A stretch of 64,000 nucleotides of DNA, taken from NCBI RefSeq assembly GCF_003144315.1, contig NZ_MPDK01000002.1:372001-436000 (forward strand), given 5' to 3'. The notes under the pieces are model-generated. The model was not told the origin of the DNA and did no database searches. It saw only the letters and a list, made by a program, of their open reading frames with translations. Positions 28,978-38,368 of this stretch are shown piece after piece (position 1 is the stretch's first letter; each line of letters begins with the position of its first letter). Both the position numbers and the translations under genes were made by a program. The stretch comes from Sulfoacidibacillus thermotolerans (lineage in GTDB: Bacteria; Bacillota; Bacilli; Alicyclobacillales; SLC66).

Positions 28978-29271
28978 ATGATGATTCCTCGACATCACTG
29001 GCACCATTACATCGGGCAACCTGTGTTAGTTCACACCACCATGGGCACTTTTCACGGCTATTTACACGGTATTACAGACACACACGTACACTTGCATGGC
29101 GTTCAGGTCGCCAATGCAATAAAGTGCGAATCACCATCTATCGCACCACTAAACGAGCTCCCAGTAAGCCAAGCAGAGCTTGTCTTTTATCCAGCGGCAA
29201 TGGTGGCGTTGCCTATCGCCGCGATCATCGGCATCACTGCTCTTGGTCTTGGCGCCATGAGTGGGTGGTAA
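28978..29271 (+). CDS. small protein with Sm-like N-terminus and membrane C-terminus
   Basis: A 97-residue protein, AAGGAGG upstream of the ATG. Residues 10-45 (YIGQPVLVHTTMGTFHG, YLHGITDTHVHLHG) look like the five-strand barrel start of LSm-type proteins; residues 70-95 form one glycine- and alanine-rich membrane segment. It is histidine-rich. Not assigned to a named family. Divergent from the DedA gene. Confidence 0.6.
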   Translation: MMIPRHHWHHYIGQPVLVHTTMGTFHGYLHGITDTHVHLHGVQVANAIKCESPSIAPLNELPVSQAELVFYPAAMVALPIAAIIGITALGLGAMSGW

Positions 29272-29345
29272 ACGATACATTCACTGTAACGGACCAGATC
29301 CATATTGTCACATTCTCAGTATAACGACCTGTTACCATGTATCGT
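29272..29345 (+). repeat. nested inverted repeat in the ftsW upstream region
   Basis: ACGATACAT (29272-29280) is perfectly complementary to ATGTATCGT (29337-29345), and inside it GTAAC pairs with GTTAC. The arms are 56 bases apart. It starts right after the stop codon of the preceding gene. It could be part of a 3' structure or a leader element; no tRNA fold was found. Confidence 0.4.
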
Positions 29346-29407
29346 ATTCATCACAATGACATTTCATTAACTTCTTGTCCGAATCTGCACAGCAGAAAGG
29401 AGGTGGA

Positions 29408-29473
29408 TTGAACTTTCCAAGCAACGCGATGAATAATTGCCCAAAACGATCTATGAATAGGCAGGATGTTTAG
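29408..29473 (+). CDS. possible 21-residue leader peptide before ftsW
   Basis: A TTG codon preceded by AAAGGAGGTG opens a frame of 21 residues (NFPSNAMNNCPKR followed by SMNRQDV) ending in TAG eleven bases before a second ribosome site. The ribosome site is one of the strongest in the window and no other start could use it. Coding status is uncertain; it may couple translation to ftsW. Confidence 0.35.
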   Translation: MNFPSNAMNNCPKRSMNRQDV

Positions 29474-29511
29474 GGGGAGAAGGCGAATTAGTGTCTACGG
29501 AGGTTGTTGTG

Positions 29512-30750
29512 ATGCGTAGACATAGACCAGATTTCCTCTTGCTTTTCTCCATCTTGTGCCTTGTTACATTCGGTGTCGTCATGGTATATAGCGCTAGCAT
29601 GGTCTGGGCCATTCAAGTGACCAATGCTTCCCCAGGCTATTATTTTAAACGGCAGTTGATCTATGCACTGATCGGTATTGTCGTGATGTTCGTGTTTATG
29701 AATATCCCATATACGGTCATTCATCGCCATGCGAAGTGGATCACCCTCGGGATACTCATGTCACTTTTTATCGTACTTATTCCAGGAATCGGACATAAGG
29801 CAGCAGGGGTTAGACGCTGGATCGGACCTCCTTTCTTGCACTTCCAACCGAGCGAGATTGCACTTGTTGGCGTCTTGATCTATCTTGCATACATATTTGA
29901 TAAAAAAGGGGAAAAAATAAACAGCTTTACCCGCGACGTCATGCCTCCACTCACAATTTTAGGAATTCAATTTCTCCTGATCCTTTTAGAGCCCGACATG
30001 GGGACAGGTATGCTATTACTTTTGTCTGGACTCATCGTTATGTTCGTTGCAGGCATTCGCAAGGTACACATTTTCACAATCGGAGGAATCTTACTTCCTA
30101 TTATTGTTGCGTTCGCTTGGCTTGAATCTTATCGCAATATCCGCATAAAGATCTTCCTTAATCCTTGGAACCCCGCGTATACAAACAAAGGGGGATACCA
30201 ACTTCAGCAATCGCTAATTGCCATTTATCACGGAGGATTATTCGGCCAAGGAATCGGCCGGGGAATTGAGCCTTTTTTATATTTGCCAATTCCCCATGAG
30301 GATTTCATCTTCGCCATAATCGTTGAAGAATTAGGTTTCGTTGGTGCCGCTTTTGTGCTTGGCCTATTTGCAATCGTCATTTGGCGCGGAATCATGATCA
30401 GCCAACATCTTGCCAATCGGTTTGCTTCATTGCTTGCAGCGGGACTCTCCAGTATGATAGGTTTAGGCGTTCTCATCAATGTCGGTGTTGTGACAGGATT
30501 GATGCCAATCACTGGGATCCCTCTCCCTTTTATTAGTTATGGCGGCACCGCGTTGATCATGAAATTATGCGCCGCTGGGATTTTACTCTCCTTGTCTCGC
30601 TATACCATTCCCGAGACAAATTCTGCGACAAAAAAAGCGCAGGGGATTGTTCAAACAGCCACCTTTGGAGGCAAGGAACGGCGGCCGCATCGCCGCAAAA
30701 AACGTTCAACAGCAGTACCCTCCGCACAGTCTCTAGACGTTCGCCAATGA
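29512..30750 (+). CDS. ftsW: SEDS-family protein, FtsW-like
   Basis: A 412-residue polytopic protein starting at ATG 29512 (ACGGAGG upstream); GTG 29491 with its own AGAAGG is an alternative seven codons upstream. SEDS signatures: FGVVMVYSASM, HFQPSEIALVGVLIYLAY, LLEPDMGTGMLLL, DFIFAIIVEELGFVG and GIPLPFISYGGTAL. The basic cytoplasmic tail (GKERRPHRRKKR) resembles FtsW. It polymerises septal peptidoglycan with a class B PBP. SpoVE is the other possibility in a spore former. Confidence 0.85.
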   Translation: MRRHRPDFLLLFSILCLVTFGVVMVYSASMVWAIQVTNASPGYYFKRQLIYALIGIVVMFVFMNIPYTVIHRHAKWITLGILMSLFIVLIPGIGHKAAGVRRWIGPPFLHFQPSEIALVGVLIYLAYIFDKKGEKINSFTRDVMPPLTILGIQFLLILLEPDMGTGMLLLLSGLIVMFVAGIRKVHIFTIGGILLPIIVAFAWLESYRNIRIKIFLNPWNPAYTNKGGYQLQQSLIAIYHGGLFGQGIGRGIEPFLYLPIPHEDFIFAIIVEELGFVGAAFVLGLFAIVIWRGIMISQHLANRFASLLAAGLSSMIGLGVLINVGVVTGLMPITGIPLPFISYGGTALIMKLCAAGILLSLSRYTIPETNSATKKAQGIVQTATFGGKERRPHRRKKRSTAVPSAQSLDVRQ

Positions 30751-30793
30751 TGTAAACACAGCAACAGATCTTGACAGATCAGTGAGAGGAGGC

Positions 30794-31768
30794 ATGTGGA
30801 ACTCGACAGGAGTTCAGTTCCGCACACAGATGGGATATACCACAAAACTCGCCGAAAACTTGTACATGTTTGACTTATTTGAACAGGGGCAACCCGGACG
30901 ATCTGCAGCTTATGTATATCATGGGGTAAAAAAAGTTTTGATTGAGACTGGCTCTGCACTTTCTCACCCGTATATTTTACGCGCACTCGATGAATTAGGA
31001 ATCCAAACAAACGAGCTAGACTATGTTGTTCTTACGCATATTCACCTCGATCATGCTGGAGGCGCTGGATCATTGGCACAGGTTTCCAAGAACGCGACAT
31101 TTGTCGTGCATCCACGCGCAGCCCGTCATCTCATTGATCCAACTAAGCTCATTGCAGGCGCCAGAGCAGTGTACGGAGAACAATTAGAACAATTTTTTGG
31201 TGAAATTCTTCCTGTTCCAAAAGATCAAGTGCTGATTCGTGAAGATGGGGAGACACTTGATTTTGGTGATCGCATCGTCACTTTTTACGATACTCCAGGA
31301 CATGCTAAACACCACTTTAGTCTCTATGATCCAGTTTTACGCGCCATTTTTTCTGGTGATGCATTAGGCATTCGTTATGTTCATCGATTCACTGGGTGGC
31401 CATTTGAATTCATCTTACCATCTACCAGTCCGTCTGATTTTGACCCAATTGCCGTCGAAATGACTGTAAATAAACTGCGTACACTAGATGCGAAGACTGT
31501 CTTTCACACGCATTTCGGCCCTTCCCCTGCACAAGAAGCACTGCGCGATACACTTGAAGGTGCCAAGCGCTTTGCAAGAATGGCAGATCGACTATACCAC
31601 AGAGGAATCACATGGGAAGAGTTACAAGTCGGTTTAGAAGCAGAAATTCAATCTCTACTCATCGATATGGGGCATTCTGAAGAATTCAACGTCAAGGAAT
31701 TGGGGATTGATCTCGAACTAGATGCGAAGGGTTTACTTTATTACGAAGACATGAAGCACGCAAGATAG
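30794..31768 (+). CDS. MBL-fold metallo-hydrolase
   Basis: A protein of about 324 residues. AGGAGG abuts ATG 30794, so the exact start (GTG 30782, or ATG 30830 at MGYTTK) is uncertain. The zinc-binding motif THIHLDHAGG at about residue 83-92, then GHAKHHFSL, SGDALG and HTHFGP, identify a metallo-beta-lactamase-fold hydrolase. The C-terminal helical part (about 80 residues) is found in a subgroup common in Bacillota. Substrate unknown. Transcription ends at the hairpin at 31,776. Confidence 0.8.
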   Translation: MWNSTGVQFRTQMGYTTKLAENLYMFDLFEQGQPGRSAAYVYHGVKKVLIETGSALSHPYILRALDELGIQTNELDYVVLTHIHLDHAGGAGSLAQVSKNATFVVHPRAARHLIDPTKLIAGARAVYGEQLEQFFGEILPVPKDQVLIREDGETLDFGDRIVTFYDTPGHAKHHFSLYDPVLRAIFSGDALGIRYVHRFTGWPFEFILPSTSPSDFDPIAVEMTVNKLRTLDAKTVFHTHFGPSPAQEALRDTLEGAKRFARMADRLYHRGITWEELQVGLEAEIQSLLIDMGHSEEFNVKELGIDLELDAKGLLYYEDMKHAR

Positions 31769-31775
31769 CTCTAAC

Positions 31776-31818
31776 AAAAAATAAAACCGAGACACAAAGG
31801 AGTCCCGGTTTTATTTTT
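31776..31818. terminator. bidirectional terminator
   Basis: A 16-bp stem with one mismatch (AAAAATAAAACCG.GAC with GTC.CGGTTTTATTTTT) between the MBL gene and the convergent fRMsr gene; A and T runs on both sides. Confidence 0.88.
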
Positions 31819-31822
31819 TCCA

Positions 31823-32314
31823 TCAAAAATCTGTCGCTGCAATGAGCCATTGTACGATTGCTTCCAATCCCTTGCGATCGACCTCTGTAAACCGATCAAC
31901 AATCGGACTATCAATATCTAAAACACCAATTGGTTGGTGAGTGGACAGTGGAATGACAATTTCCGAGCGCGAATCGCCGTCGCAAAAAATGTGCCCCGGA
32001 AATTTGTACACATCGGGAACAACCAATGTACACTGCTGAGAAAAAGCTGTTCCACAGACTCCTTTCCCTTGCGCAATGCGAACACAAGCAGGTTTCCCTT
32101 GGAAAGGTCCAAGTACCAGCTGACCATCTTTCCAAAGATAAAACCCAACCCAATTCACGTCTTCCATCATCATGAATAGTAACGAGGAGACGTTTGCCAT
32201 ATTCGCTATTGCGTCTCGCTCTCCCTCCAATAAATGCTTTACTTGCTCAAGCAGATGGCGATAAAACGCATCACCTGATTCTGTTGTCTGTATTGGGTGA
32301 AACACGATAAACAC
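31823..32314 (-). CDS. msrC: free methionine-(R)-sulfoxide reductase (GAF domain)
   Basis: A 163-residue GAF protein. The three redox cysteines of fRMsr are in place: PACVRIAQGKGVCGTA and FPGHIFCDGDSRSEIV. WVGFYLWKDGQLVLGPFQG and GVLDIDS complete the family pattern. It reduces free methionine-R-sulfoxide in the cytoplasm with thioredoxin. Last gene of the SDR-murT-gatD operon (6 bases after gatD). Confidence 0.88.
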   Translation of the reverse strand: MFIVFHPIQTTESGDAFYRHLLEQVKHLLEGERDAIANMANVSSLLFMMMEDVNWVGFYLWKDGQLVLGPFQGKPACVRIAQGKGVCGTAFSQQCTLVVPDVYKFPGHIFCDGDSRSEIVIPLSTHQPIGVLDIDSPIVDRFTEVDRKGLEAIVQWLIAATDF

Positions 32315-32320
32315 CTCATT

Positions 32321-33097
32321 TCAACACAGGCGCTGCCGTACCCGTGCATACTTTTTATTTCCCAGCAATTCTTGCAACACTGCATGGTGTGCGTCCCACT
32401 CCAACTGATCGTCAAGCGCCTCAAGCAGAGAAAAATGCCCGCGATAATTCAATGCATATCGTAAAATAGCATCTGCAAGGTGGGGATTTTTCGGCAAAAG
32501 CGGACCGTGAATATACGTACCAATCAGAGATTTATATTGGAGGCCTTCTAAGTGATCGCGCCCATTATTGCCATGTCCTTTTAACACCTTTCCAAGGGCT
32601 GGATAATCGTGATAAGTACGCCCGCCGTGGTTTTCAAACCCGACAATCGTTAACTCTTTTGAGGATTCATTTTGCGCCATCCATTCGATCGCAATATTCC
32701 CGATTAACCTTCCATGTCCCGGTTTTGTTTCCATATCTACTAGGCGCAATCCTGGAATTCGCTCTCCATTCGCTAACTCATAAAATTTCCCGAGCAATTG
32801 ATATCCTCCGCAAATTGCCAAAATAGGCATATTCGCTTCAATCGCCGCCTGCAAGTCTTCTCGATAGGGAGCCAATTCTTTTCCCACGATTGCTTGTTCC
32901 CGATCAGATCCACCACCAAGAAGCAAAAGATCAAAATCTTCTACCTTCAATTCATTCCCGAGTTTAATTGGGGTAACTTCTAACAAAATATTGCGTAGTG
33001 CCGCACGCCGTTTTAACACTGCTATATTTCCTTGATCTGCATATAAATTCAACAGTTCAGGAAATAGATGTCCAAGGCGAATCTTCACCTCACTCAT
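32321..33097 (-). CDS. gatD: lipid II isoglutaminyl synthase, glutaminase subunit
   Basis: A 258-residue class I glutamine amidotransferase: LLLGGGSDREQ, nucleophile Cys in LAICGGYQLLG (about residue 94) and catalytic histidine in TYIHGPLLPKNP. GatD supplies ammonia to MurT for amidation of D-Glu in the lipid II stem peptide. Its start overlaps the end of murT by four bases, the usual coupling. Confidence 0.92.
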   Translation of the reverse strand: MSEVKIRLGHLFPELLNLYADQGNIAVLKRRAALRNILLEVTPIKLGNELKVEDFDLLLLGGGSDREQAIVGKELAPYREDLQAAIEANMPILAICGGYQLLGKFYELANGERIPGLRLVDMETKPGHGRLIGNIAIEWMAQNESSKELTIVGFENHGGRTYHDYPALGKVLKGHGNNGRDHLEGLQYKSLIGTYIHGPLLPKNPHLADAILRYALNYRGHFSLLEALDDQLEWDAHHAVLQELLGNKKYARVRQRLC

Positions 33098-34455
33098 CGA
33101 CTCGCCTCCCGCAAATAAGTCCCAAGTGGGTATAAGGCGGTATATGTTGACAAGACATAGACAGGCACATCCAAAGATTCAGTTGCTTTTACCACATCTG
33201 ACAGTGCATCAAGGATCTCAATCTGCTTACGTTGCACCCCAGCATAAAGAAGGCGTAGTGCCATATCAAGCGCGCGATGTCCAGCACAAAAATAACGATC
33301 GCATACAGCCGTTGCTAGAAAACTCTCCAAATCAATATCCCAAAGCCAAGACACATCACGTCCATCAGCGTCCGCATCATTGATTGCAAAACAAACCGCC
33401 TTTGCTCGACTGTCAGTTTCAATCGTACGTAACACACTATTTGCACCTGCTGGATTTTTAATGAGCGCTAGAATGCGTTCAGGAGTACCCGCATAAACCT
33501 GCATCCTGCCTAAAGGTGCCTCATAAACTGTCACAGCCTCGACGATTTTTCGCGTAGAAATGCCGAGTGTACAAGCAGTGGCGACAGCTGCAAGTAAATT
33601 ATAGTAGTTATAGAGACCTATAACCGGAGATGGAACAGCAAACTGCTCAACTTCTGTATTGCGTTTGCGCCATCTCACAATAAGAGAAGCATCATTTGCG
33701 CGCAAAATCCCACCGTAATCAGGAGTTGGGCGAGTAAAATCGCCATTTGGGCAATGGTAATGTCCAAATTGCCCATATATTGTATGTGAATACTCAATCT
33801 CTTGTCCGCACATTAAGCAAAACGCCCCATCCCTTACTTCATTACGAGTTTGCGTATCCTGCAAAACCTCATCCATGCCATAAAAGGATGTGAGTTCTCG
33901 TTCAATGCCAAGGGATGCAGCGAGCGGGTCATCGGCATTCGTAATCAGCTGAATTCCTGGATAAGAAATTCCTTGTCGTAACATTGCAAGTGCTTGATCC
34001 ACTTCCCCATAGCGATCTAATTGATCACGTACTACATTTGTAACGACAACCATCGTCGGATGAAAACGTTCTGTAATACGCGGAAGCGTCGCTTCATCCA
34101 CTTCTAAAATAGCTTTACGCAGACCGAGTCTGCCTGTTGCGGTGACATGCGGCAAAAAGGCAGCAAGCAATCCCTGCATTAGATTTGCGCCATCTTTATT
34201 TGTCAGCCACAGATTCTTTTCGTCAGATAAAATACTATAAAGCAATGCACTGGTCGTTGTTTTACCATTCGTCCCCGTCACAAATACGCAAGTATCCAGT
34301 TGCGTGAGCAAGTTAAATAACAGATCCGGACTCAAACGATAAGCAAGGAATCCAGGTAAACTCGTTCCTCGTCGCCCTATCAACCTCAGAACATAAAGCG
34401 TAATCTGCCCCACCCATAAAGCTAATCGCGATTTCCATTTTTTTATCACGCGCAT
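33094..34455 (-). CDS. murT: lipid II isoglutaminyl synthase, Mur ligase subunit
   Basis: A 453-residue Mur-ligase-like protein. ATG 34455 lies four bases after the SDR stop; starts further upstream overlap that gene. FVTGTNGKTTTSALL is the ATP loop; a C-terminal DUF1727 domain follows about residue 330. It activates the D-Glu carboxylate of lipid II for amidation with ammonia from GatD. The zinc-ribbon insertion has FCLMCGQ but the second pair reads HYHCPNGDF, where most MurT have CPNC, so one cysteine is missing. Confidence 0.9.
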   Translation of the reverse strand: MRVIKKWKSRLALWVGQITLYVLRLIGRRGTSLPGFLAYRLSPDLLFNLLTQLDTCVFVTGTNGKTTTSALLYSILSDEKNLWLTNKDGANLMQGLLAAFLPHVTATGRLGLRKAILEVDEATLPRITERFHPTMVVVTNVVRDQLDRYGEVDQALAMLRQGISYPGIQLITNADDPLAASLGIERELTSFYGMDEVLQDTQTRNEVRDGAFCLMCGQEIEYSHTIYGQFGHYHCPNGDFTRPTPDYGGILRANDASLIVRWRKRNTEVEQFAVPSPVIGLYNYYNLLAAVATACTLGISTRKIVEAVTVYEAPLGRMQVYAGTPERILALIKNPAGANSVLRTIETDSRAKAVCFAINDADADGRDVSWLWDIDLESFLATAVCDRYFCAGHRALDMALRLLYAGVQRKQIEILDALSDVVKATESLDVPVYVLSTYTALYPLGTYLREASR

Positions 34456-34459
34456 CGCC

Positions 34460-35233
34460 TCAAAATCCGTAGACGCCCATTCCGCCATCGACAAACAAAG
34501 CTTGTCCTGTCACATAACTCGCCGCATCAGAGGCCAAGAAAAGAACAGGGCCAAGCAATTCATGAAGCTCCCCGACACGTCCCATGGGCGTTCTAACCAA
34601 GATGTCACGAAGATAATCTGGATTATCAAGTAATTTTTCTGTAAGTGGCGTGCGGAAATACCAAGGTCCAATCGCATTTACACGAACACCTTTTGCTGCC
34701 CACTCCACAGCAAGTACACGTGTCATATGAAGGACACCAGCCTTTGCAGCAGCATAAGCTACGCCTGTCCGCAATGCGACTTGTCCACCAATCGACGAAA
34801 TATTGACGATGCTCCCACCACCATTTGCGACCATGCTACGCCCTACATTTTGCGCCATAAAAAAGGCGCCCTTCAGATCCGTATCAAGTACCGTATCCCA
34901 GTCTTGTTCTGTTACAGAAAGCGCTGGAACACGTACATTTAATCCGGCATTGTTAATGAGTATATCAATGCGACCATACGCTTCAATGACGCCTTCAACA
35001 CACGCAGCAATCGAAACTAGATCCCGCACATCTACCTGCTGTGTAAAGGCTACTTGTCCCGTCGCAACTTCAATTTGCCTCGCAGCTTGCTCTAAGTCTT
35101 CCTGTTTACGGGCAGCTAAAATGACCTTTGCACCAGCCTCTGCAAATCCTTGCGCTAGCGCAAAGCCAATTCCACGTGACGCACCCGTGATCAGCACATG
35201 CTTGCCGCGAACATCAAATATATTCTTCGACAT
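34460..35233 (-). CDS. short-chain dehydrogenase/reductase
   Basis: A 257-residue classical SDR: NAD(P)-binding TGASRGIGFALAQG, NNAG, catalytic Ser in NISSIGG and Tyr/Lys in YAAAKAGV, and a terminal VTGQALFVDGGMGVYGF. It resembles gluconate 5-dehydrogenase and 3-oxoacyl-ACP reductase-like enzymes; substrate unresolved. It is the first gene of the murT-gatD operon, which is not a usual partner. Confidence 0.85.
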   Translation of the reverse strand: MSKNIFDVRGKHVLITGASRGIGFALAQGFAEAGAKVILAARKQEDLEQAARQIEVATGQVAFTQQVDVRDLVSIAACVEGVIEAYGRIDILINNAGLNVRVPALSVTEQDWDTVLDTDLKGAFFMAQNVGRSMVANGGGSIVNISSIGGQVALRTGVAYAAAKAGVLHMTRVLAVEWAAKGVRVNAIGPWYFRTPLTEKLLDNPDYLRDILVRTPMGRVGELHELLGPVLFLASDAASYVTGQALFVDGGMGVYGF

Positions 35234-35358
35234 TCATTCACCTCGTTACTCAAAATTTCAAGATCGCTGTCCCTTGTGCGCCCACATTTGTGATCTTTGC
35301 AAATGGGTATAGTACAATAAAGCGACAAATCACTGCCCTTTTGAAGGAGAGACTGACT

Positions 35359-36114
35359 TTGGTACATCGTTTTGCACGCACAGAACTATTAATTGGCACA
35401 AAGGGCCTTGCCAGGCTCCGTCAAGCTACTGTCGCCGTCTTTGGACTTGGTGGAGTCGGTTCATATACTGCAGAAGCGCTTGCTCGCTCAGGTATCGGTC
35501 GCTTAGTTCTCATTGATAAAGATGTGATCGACATCACAAATATTAACCGTCAAATTCCCGCTTTGACAAGTACTATCGGTGAAGCAAAGGTAGATGTCAT
35601 GGCAAAGCGCATCAATGACATTAACCCAGATTGTGAAGTAATTCCAAAGCGCATGTTTTTTTTAAAAGATACTGAAGATGACATTTTTTCGCAGCCCATT
35701 GATTATGTAGCCGATGCCATGGATACCTTAAGTGCCAAAATCCATCTTGTTCAACTTTGCAGGTCACTCCATATTCCGATTGCATCTAGTATGGGTGCTG
35801 CCAACAAACTTGACCCTACACAGTTTCGCATTGTCGATATTAGCGAAACTTCTGTGGACCCAATTGCGCGCGTGATGCGGCGCGAATTGCGTAAAGTCGG
35901 TATTACACAAGGTCTAAAGGTGGTTTGTTCATTTGAAACACCTAGCGTAACACACGAAGCCATCAAACAAACACTGGTACCTACTGACGTGGGAGAAGGG
36001 CGCACCCTTACAAGTAAAGCAGCCAATCCGCCAGCGAGTCTGGCTTTTGTCCCTCCAGTTGCAGGGCTCATGCTAGCGAGTATCATCGTGCGCGATTTAT
36101 TAGATCAACCATAA
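35359..36114 (+). CDS. tcdA: tRNA threonylcarbamoyladenosine dehydratase (TcdA)
   Basis: A 251-residue E1-like enzyme starting at TTG 35359 (GAAGGAGAG upstream; the frame further upstream lacks a site). RFARTELLIGTKGLARL, the ATP loop FGLGGVGSYTAEALARSG, DKDVIDITNINRQ and MGAANKLDP mark the TcdA/YgdL family, which cyclises t6A37 to ct6A in tRNAs using ATP. Divergent from the SDR operon. Confidence 0.88.
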   Translation: MVHRFARTELLIGTKGLARLRQATVAVFGLGGVGSYTAEALARSGIGRLVLIDKDVIDITNINRQIPALTSTIGEAKVDVMAKRINDINPDCEVIPKRMFFLKDTEDDIFSQPIDYVADAMDTLSAKIHLVQLCRSLHIPIASSMGAANKLDPTQFRIVDISETSVDPIARVMRRELRKVGITQGLKVVCSFETPSVTHEAIKQTLVPTDVGEGRTLTSKAANPPASLAFVPPVAGLMLASIIVRDLLDQP

Positions 36115-36124
36115 AGATTTTTTC

Positions 36125-37060
36125 TTATTCCTTTATAAAACGATGTAAACCCGTGGAGGAAAGCACGTTTAAAAAAACTTCAGAAGGTCGAGCGACGAAT
36201 TTTCTCCCATCTGCAAGTCGGACGATATAGGCGTGGAGTAAATGATGTTCCACGCCAAACGCCGTTTTCCCGCCGTACTTTGCATCCCCTAAAAGTGGGT
36301 GACCAATGGCTTTCAGATGTGCGCGAATTTGATGTGTCCGCCCACTAATCAAGTCTATTTCAACGAGTGTAAATCCAGCAGCCGTTCCTAATGCACGGTA
36401 ACGTGTCAGAGCCCCTTTCGCTAACTCTGACTGCTGATCACCTAAAAATGTTTTGTTTTTACGCTGATCGCGAGTAAGAGGTGCGTCGATTTCTCCTTCT
36501 CCGATCAGTCTTCCCCAGACGATCGCTAGATACTGTTTTTGAACACGATGCTCGCGAATGGATTGTGTGAGTAGACGTAACGTGTCACTATCTTTACCAA
36601 TCATGACAACACCAGACGTATTACGATCTAACCGATTCACTGCAGCCGGTAAAAAAGAGCGACCATCACTGATCTCTCCCTTGCGGTATAAATAAGCAAG
36701 TGCACGATTAATCAATGTATTCTTATGTTCACTATGATCTGGATGTGTGAGCAAATCCACAGGTTTATTTACAACAAGTAAATGCTCATCTTCATAGATC
36801 ACATCAAGGTTTGTGTGCACTCCTTGAAACTTTGGTTTCGCTCTCGCTAGCTCACGGTATTCTTCTTCAGCCATATAAATCGTCAACTGATCACCAGCAA
36901 CGAGCACAATATCATTTTTCCCTTTCTTTCCATTTACCTTGATGCGCCCTACGCGAATCATCTTATAAACACCGCTAAGCGGCAGGCCAGGAAGTATCTG
37001 CCGCACATAACGGTGCAATTTCTTACCACTATCTTGCTTTAAAATTTCTATCTGAATCAC
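36125..37060 (-). CDS. RluA-family 23S rRNA pseudouridine synthase
   Basis: A 311-residue protein: N-terminal S4-like RNA-binding region (about residues 10-75, VYKMIRVGRIKVNGKK) and the catalytic domain with LLVVNKPVDLLTHP, NRLDRNTSGVVM (catalytic aspartate), GRTHQIRAHL and HPLLGDAKYGG. It isomerises uridines in 23S rRNA, like RluC/RluD; the target site cannot be told. It is 15 bases after ymfH and likely part of that operon. Confidence 0.87.
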   Translation of the reverse strand: MIQIEILKQDSGKKLHRYVRQILPGLPLSGVYKMIRVGRIKVNGKKGKNDIVLVAGDQLTIYMAEEEYRELARAKPKFQGVHTNLDVIYEDEHLLVVNKPVDLLTHPDHSEHKNTLINRALAYLYRKGEISDGRSFLPAAVNRLDRNTSGVVMIGKDSDTLRLLTQSIREHRVQKQYLAIVWGRLIGEGEIDAPLTRDQRKNKTFLGDQQSELAKGALTRYRALGTAAGFTLVEIDLISGRTHQIRAHLKAIGHPLLGDAKYGGKTAFGVEHHLLHAYIVRLADGRKFVARPSEVFLNVLSSTGLHRFIKE

Positions 37061-37075
37061 GAAAAACCTCCAGTT

Positions 37076-38368
37076 TTATTTTCCTTTTTCTGGTGAAATG
37101 AGGGAAATTGCCATTGTATTGTCCACCACATGTTCGCGCAATGTTTGATTCACATCGTGAAGATCAAGATTTTGCAATACATCCAACGAAGTGAGCACAT
37201 CAAGACCACGCAATTTTTGTGAGACATAAACATTTGCAATTCCTTGTGGTGAATCAAGTAATGCCATGAAGCGACCGATCGCCTTTTTTTTCGAACGAAG
37301 GAAATCCGCTTCGTCAATCCCTTTGTCTGCGTACTCCAATAATAAGTTTTGCACTCGTAAAATGAGTTCTTCTGGTCGCTTTGAATTGCCACCAAAAATC
37401 GAGTGTCCATAAAGGTGTGTTAGTTCGTACTCAGAGCCAAATCCTTGATCAGTCAGTCCGTCGTCAATTAATTTCTGATAGTGCTGAGAACTGCGACCAA
37501 AAAGACAATCCATCCACACCTCCATTGCCGCCTCGCGTTTTTGACGCGCGGTTGGCTTTGGTTCGATATGTTGCTCACGAAAACCAAATAAGACGCGCGG
37601 CTGACTGATGTCAAGTGTAGATTCGGTTCGTTTGCGTGCAATTTGCTTTGGTAATTCTGGATAAAAGCGCTCAATCGGAGCCTGTGCTTCATAACCTTTT
37701 GCCGACTGATTCGCTTGCACCAGATGCAAAATTCGCGCTGGATCAACATCACCAACGACAAACAATGCCATGTTGGATGGATGATAAAACGTATAATAAC
37801 AATCATACAACGTCTCTTTGGTGATCTTTGCAATCGAGTCTATCGTTCCTGCGATGTCAATGGCAACTGGATAATCACCGTATAACCCCTGCAAAAGGCC
37901 AAAATACACCCGCCAATTCGGGTTATCTTCATACATCTTAATTTCTTGACCGATAATTCCTTTTTCTTTCTCGACATTTTCATCTGTAAAATATGGATTT
38001 TGTACAAAGTTAAGCAGAATTTCTAAATTGCGTTCGACTTCTACGGTGCTCGAAAATAAGTACGTAGTCGTATCAAATGTCGTGAACGCATTCGCTGAGG
38101 CTCCTGTTTTAGCAAATTCCATAAACACGTCTCCGTGTTCTTCTTCAAACATCTTGTGTTCAAGAAAATGAGCAATCCCATCTGGAACTTTTATACGCTC
38201 TTGACGTCTTGGAACAATAAATTCACTATCAATAGAACCGTAGCGCGTTGTGAAATTCACATACGTTTGACGAAACCCTTTTTTCGGAAGCACAAACACT
38301 TGAAGACCATTGTCGAGTGTCTCTTCATATATAGTTTCATTTAGCCGCTGATACTGCTGTTTTTTCAT
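37076..38368 (-). CDS. ymfH: M16 family zinc peptidase (YmfH-like)
   Basis: A 430-residue protein starting at ATG 38368 (AAGGAGG upstream), inside the last 32 bases of ymfF. The inverted zinc motif HFLEH stands at about residue 65, with the third ligand glutamate region NVEKEKGIIGQEIKM. YmfH and YmfF form a heterodimer-like pair in Bacilli; the physiological substrate is not known. Confidence 0.88.
   Translation of the reverse strand: MKKQQYQRLNETIYEETLDNGLQVFVLPKKGFRQTYVNFTTRYGSIDSEFIVPRRQERIKVPDGIAHFLEHKMFEEEHGDVFMEFAKTGASANAFTTFDTTTYLFSSTVEVERNLEILLNFVQNPYFTDENVEKEKGIIGQEIKMYEDNPNWRVYFGLLQGLYGDYPVAIDIAGTIDSIAKITKETLYDCYYTFYHPSNMALFVVGDVDPARILHLVQANQSAKGYEAQAPIERFYPELPKQIARKRTESTLDISQPRVLFGFREQHIEPKPTARQKREAAMEVWMDCLFGRSSQHYQKLIDDGLTDQGFGSEYELTHLYGHSIFGGNSKRPEELILRVQNLLLEYADKGIDEADFLRSKKKAIGRFMALLDSPQGIANVYVSQKLRGLDVLTSLDVLQNLDLHDVNQTLREHVVDNTMAISLISPEKGK

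Noticed and set aside
30765-30781. Direct repeat ACAGATC before the MBL gene
   Set aside because: Two 7-base copies 4 bases apart; too short to support a regulatory claim.
31911-32179. Overlapping frames on other reading frames of the fRMsr gene
   Set aside because: They are shadows of the GAF-domain gene, which has complete catalytic cysteines.
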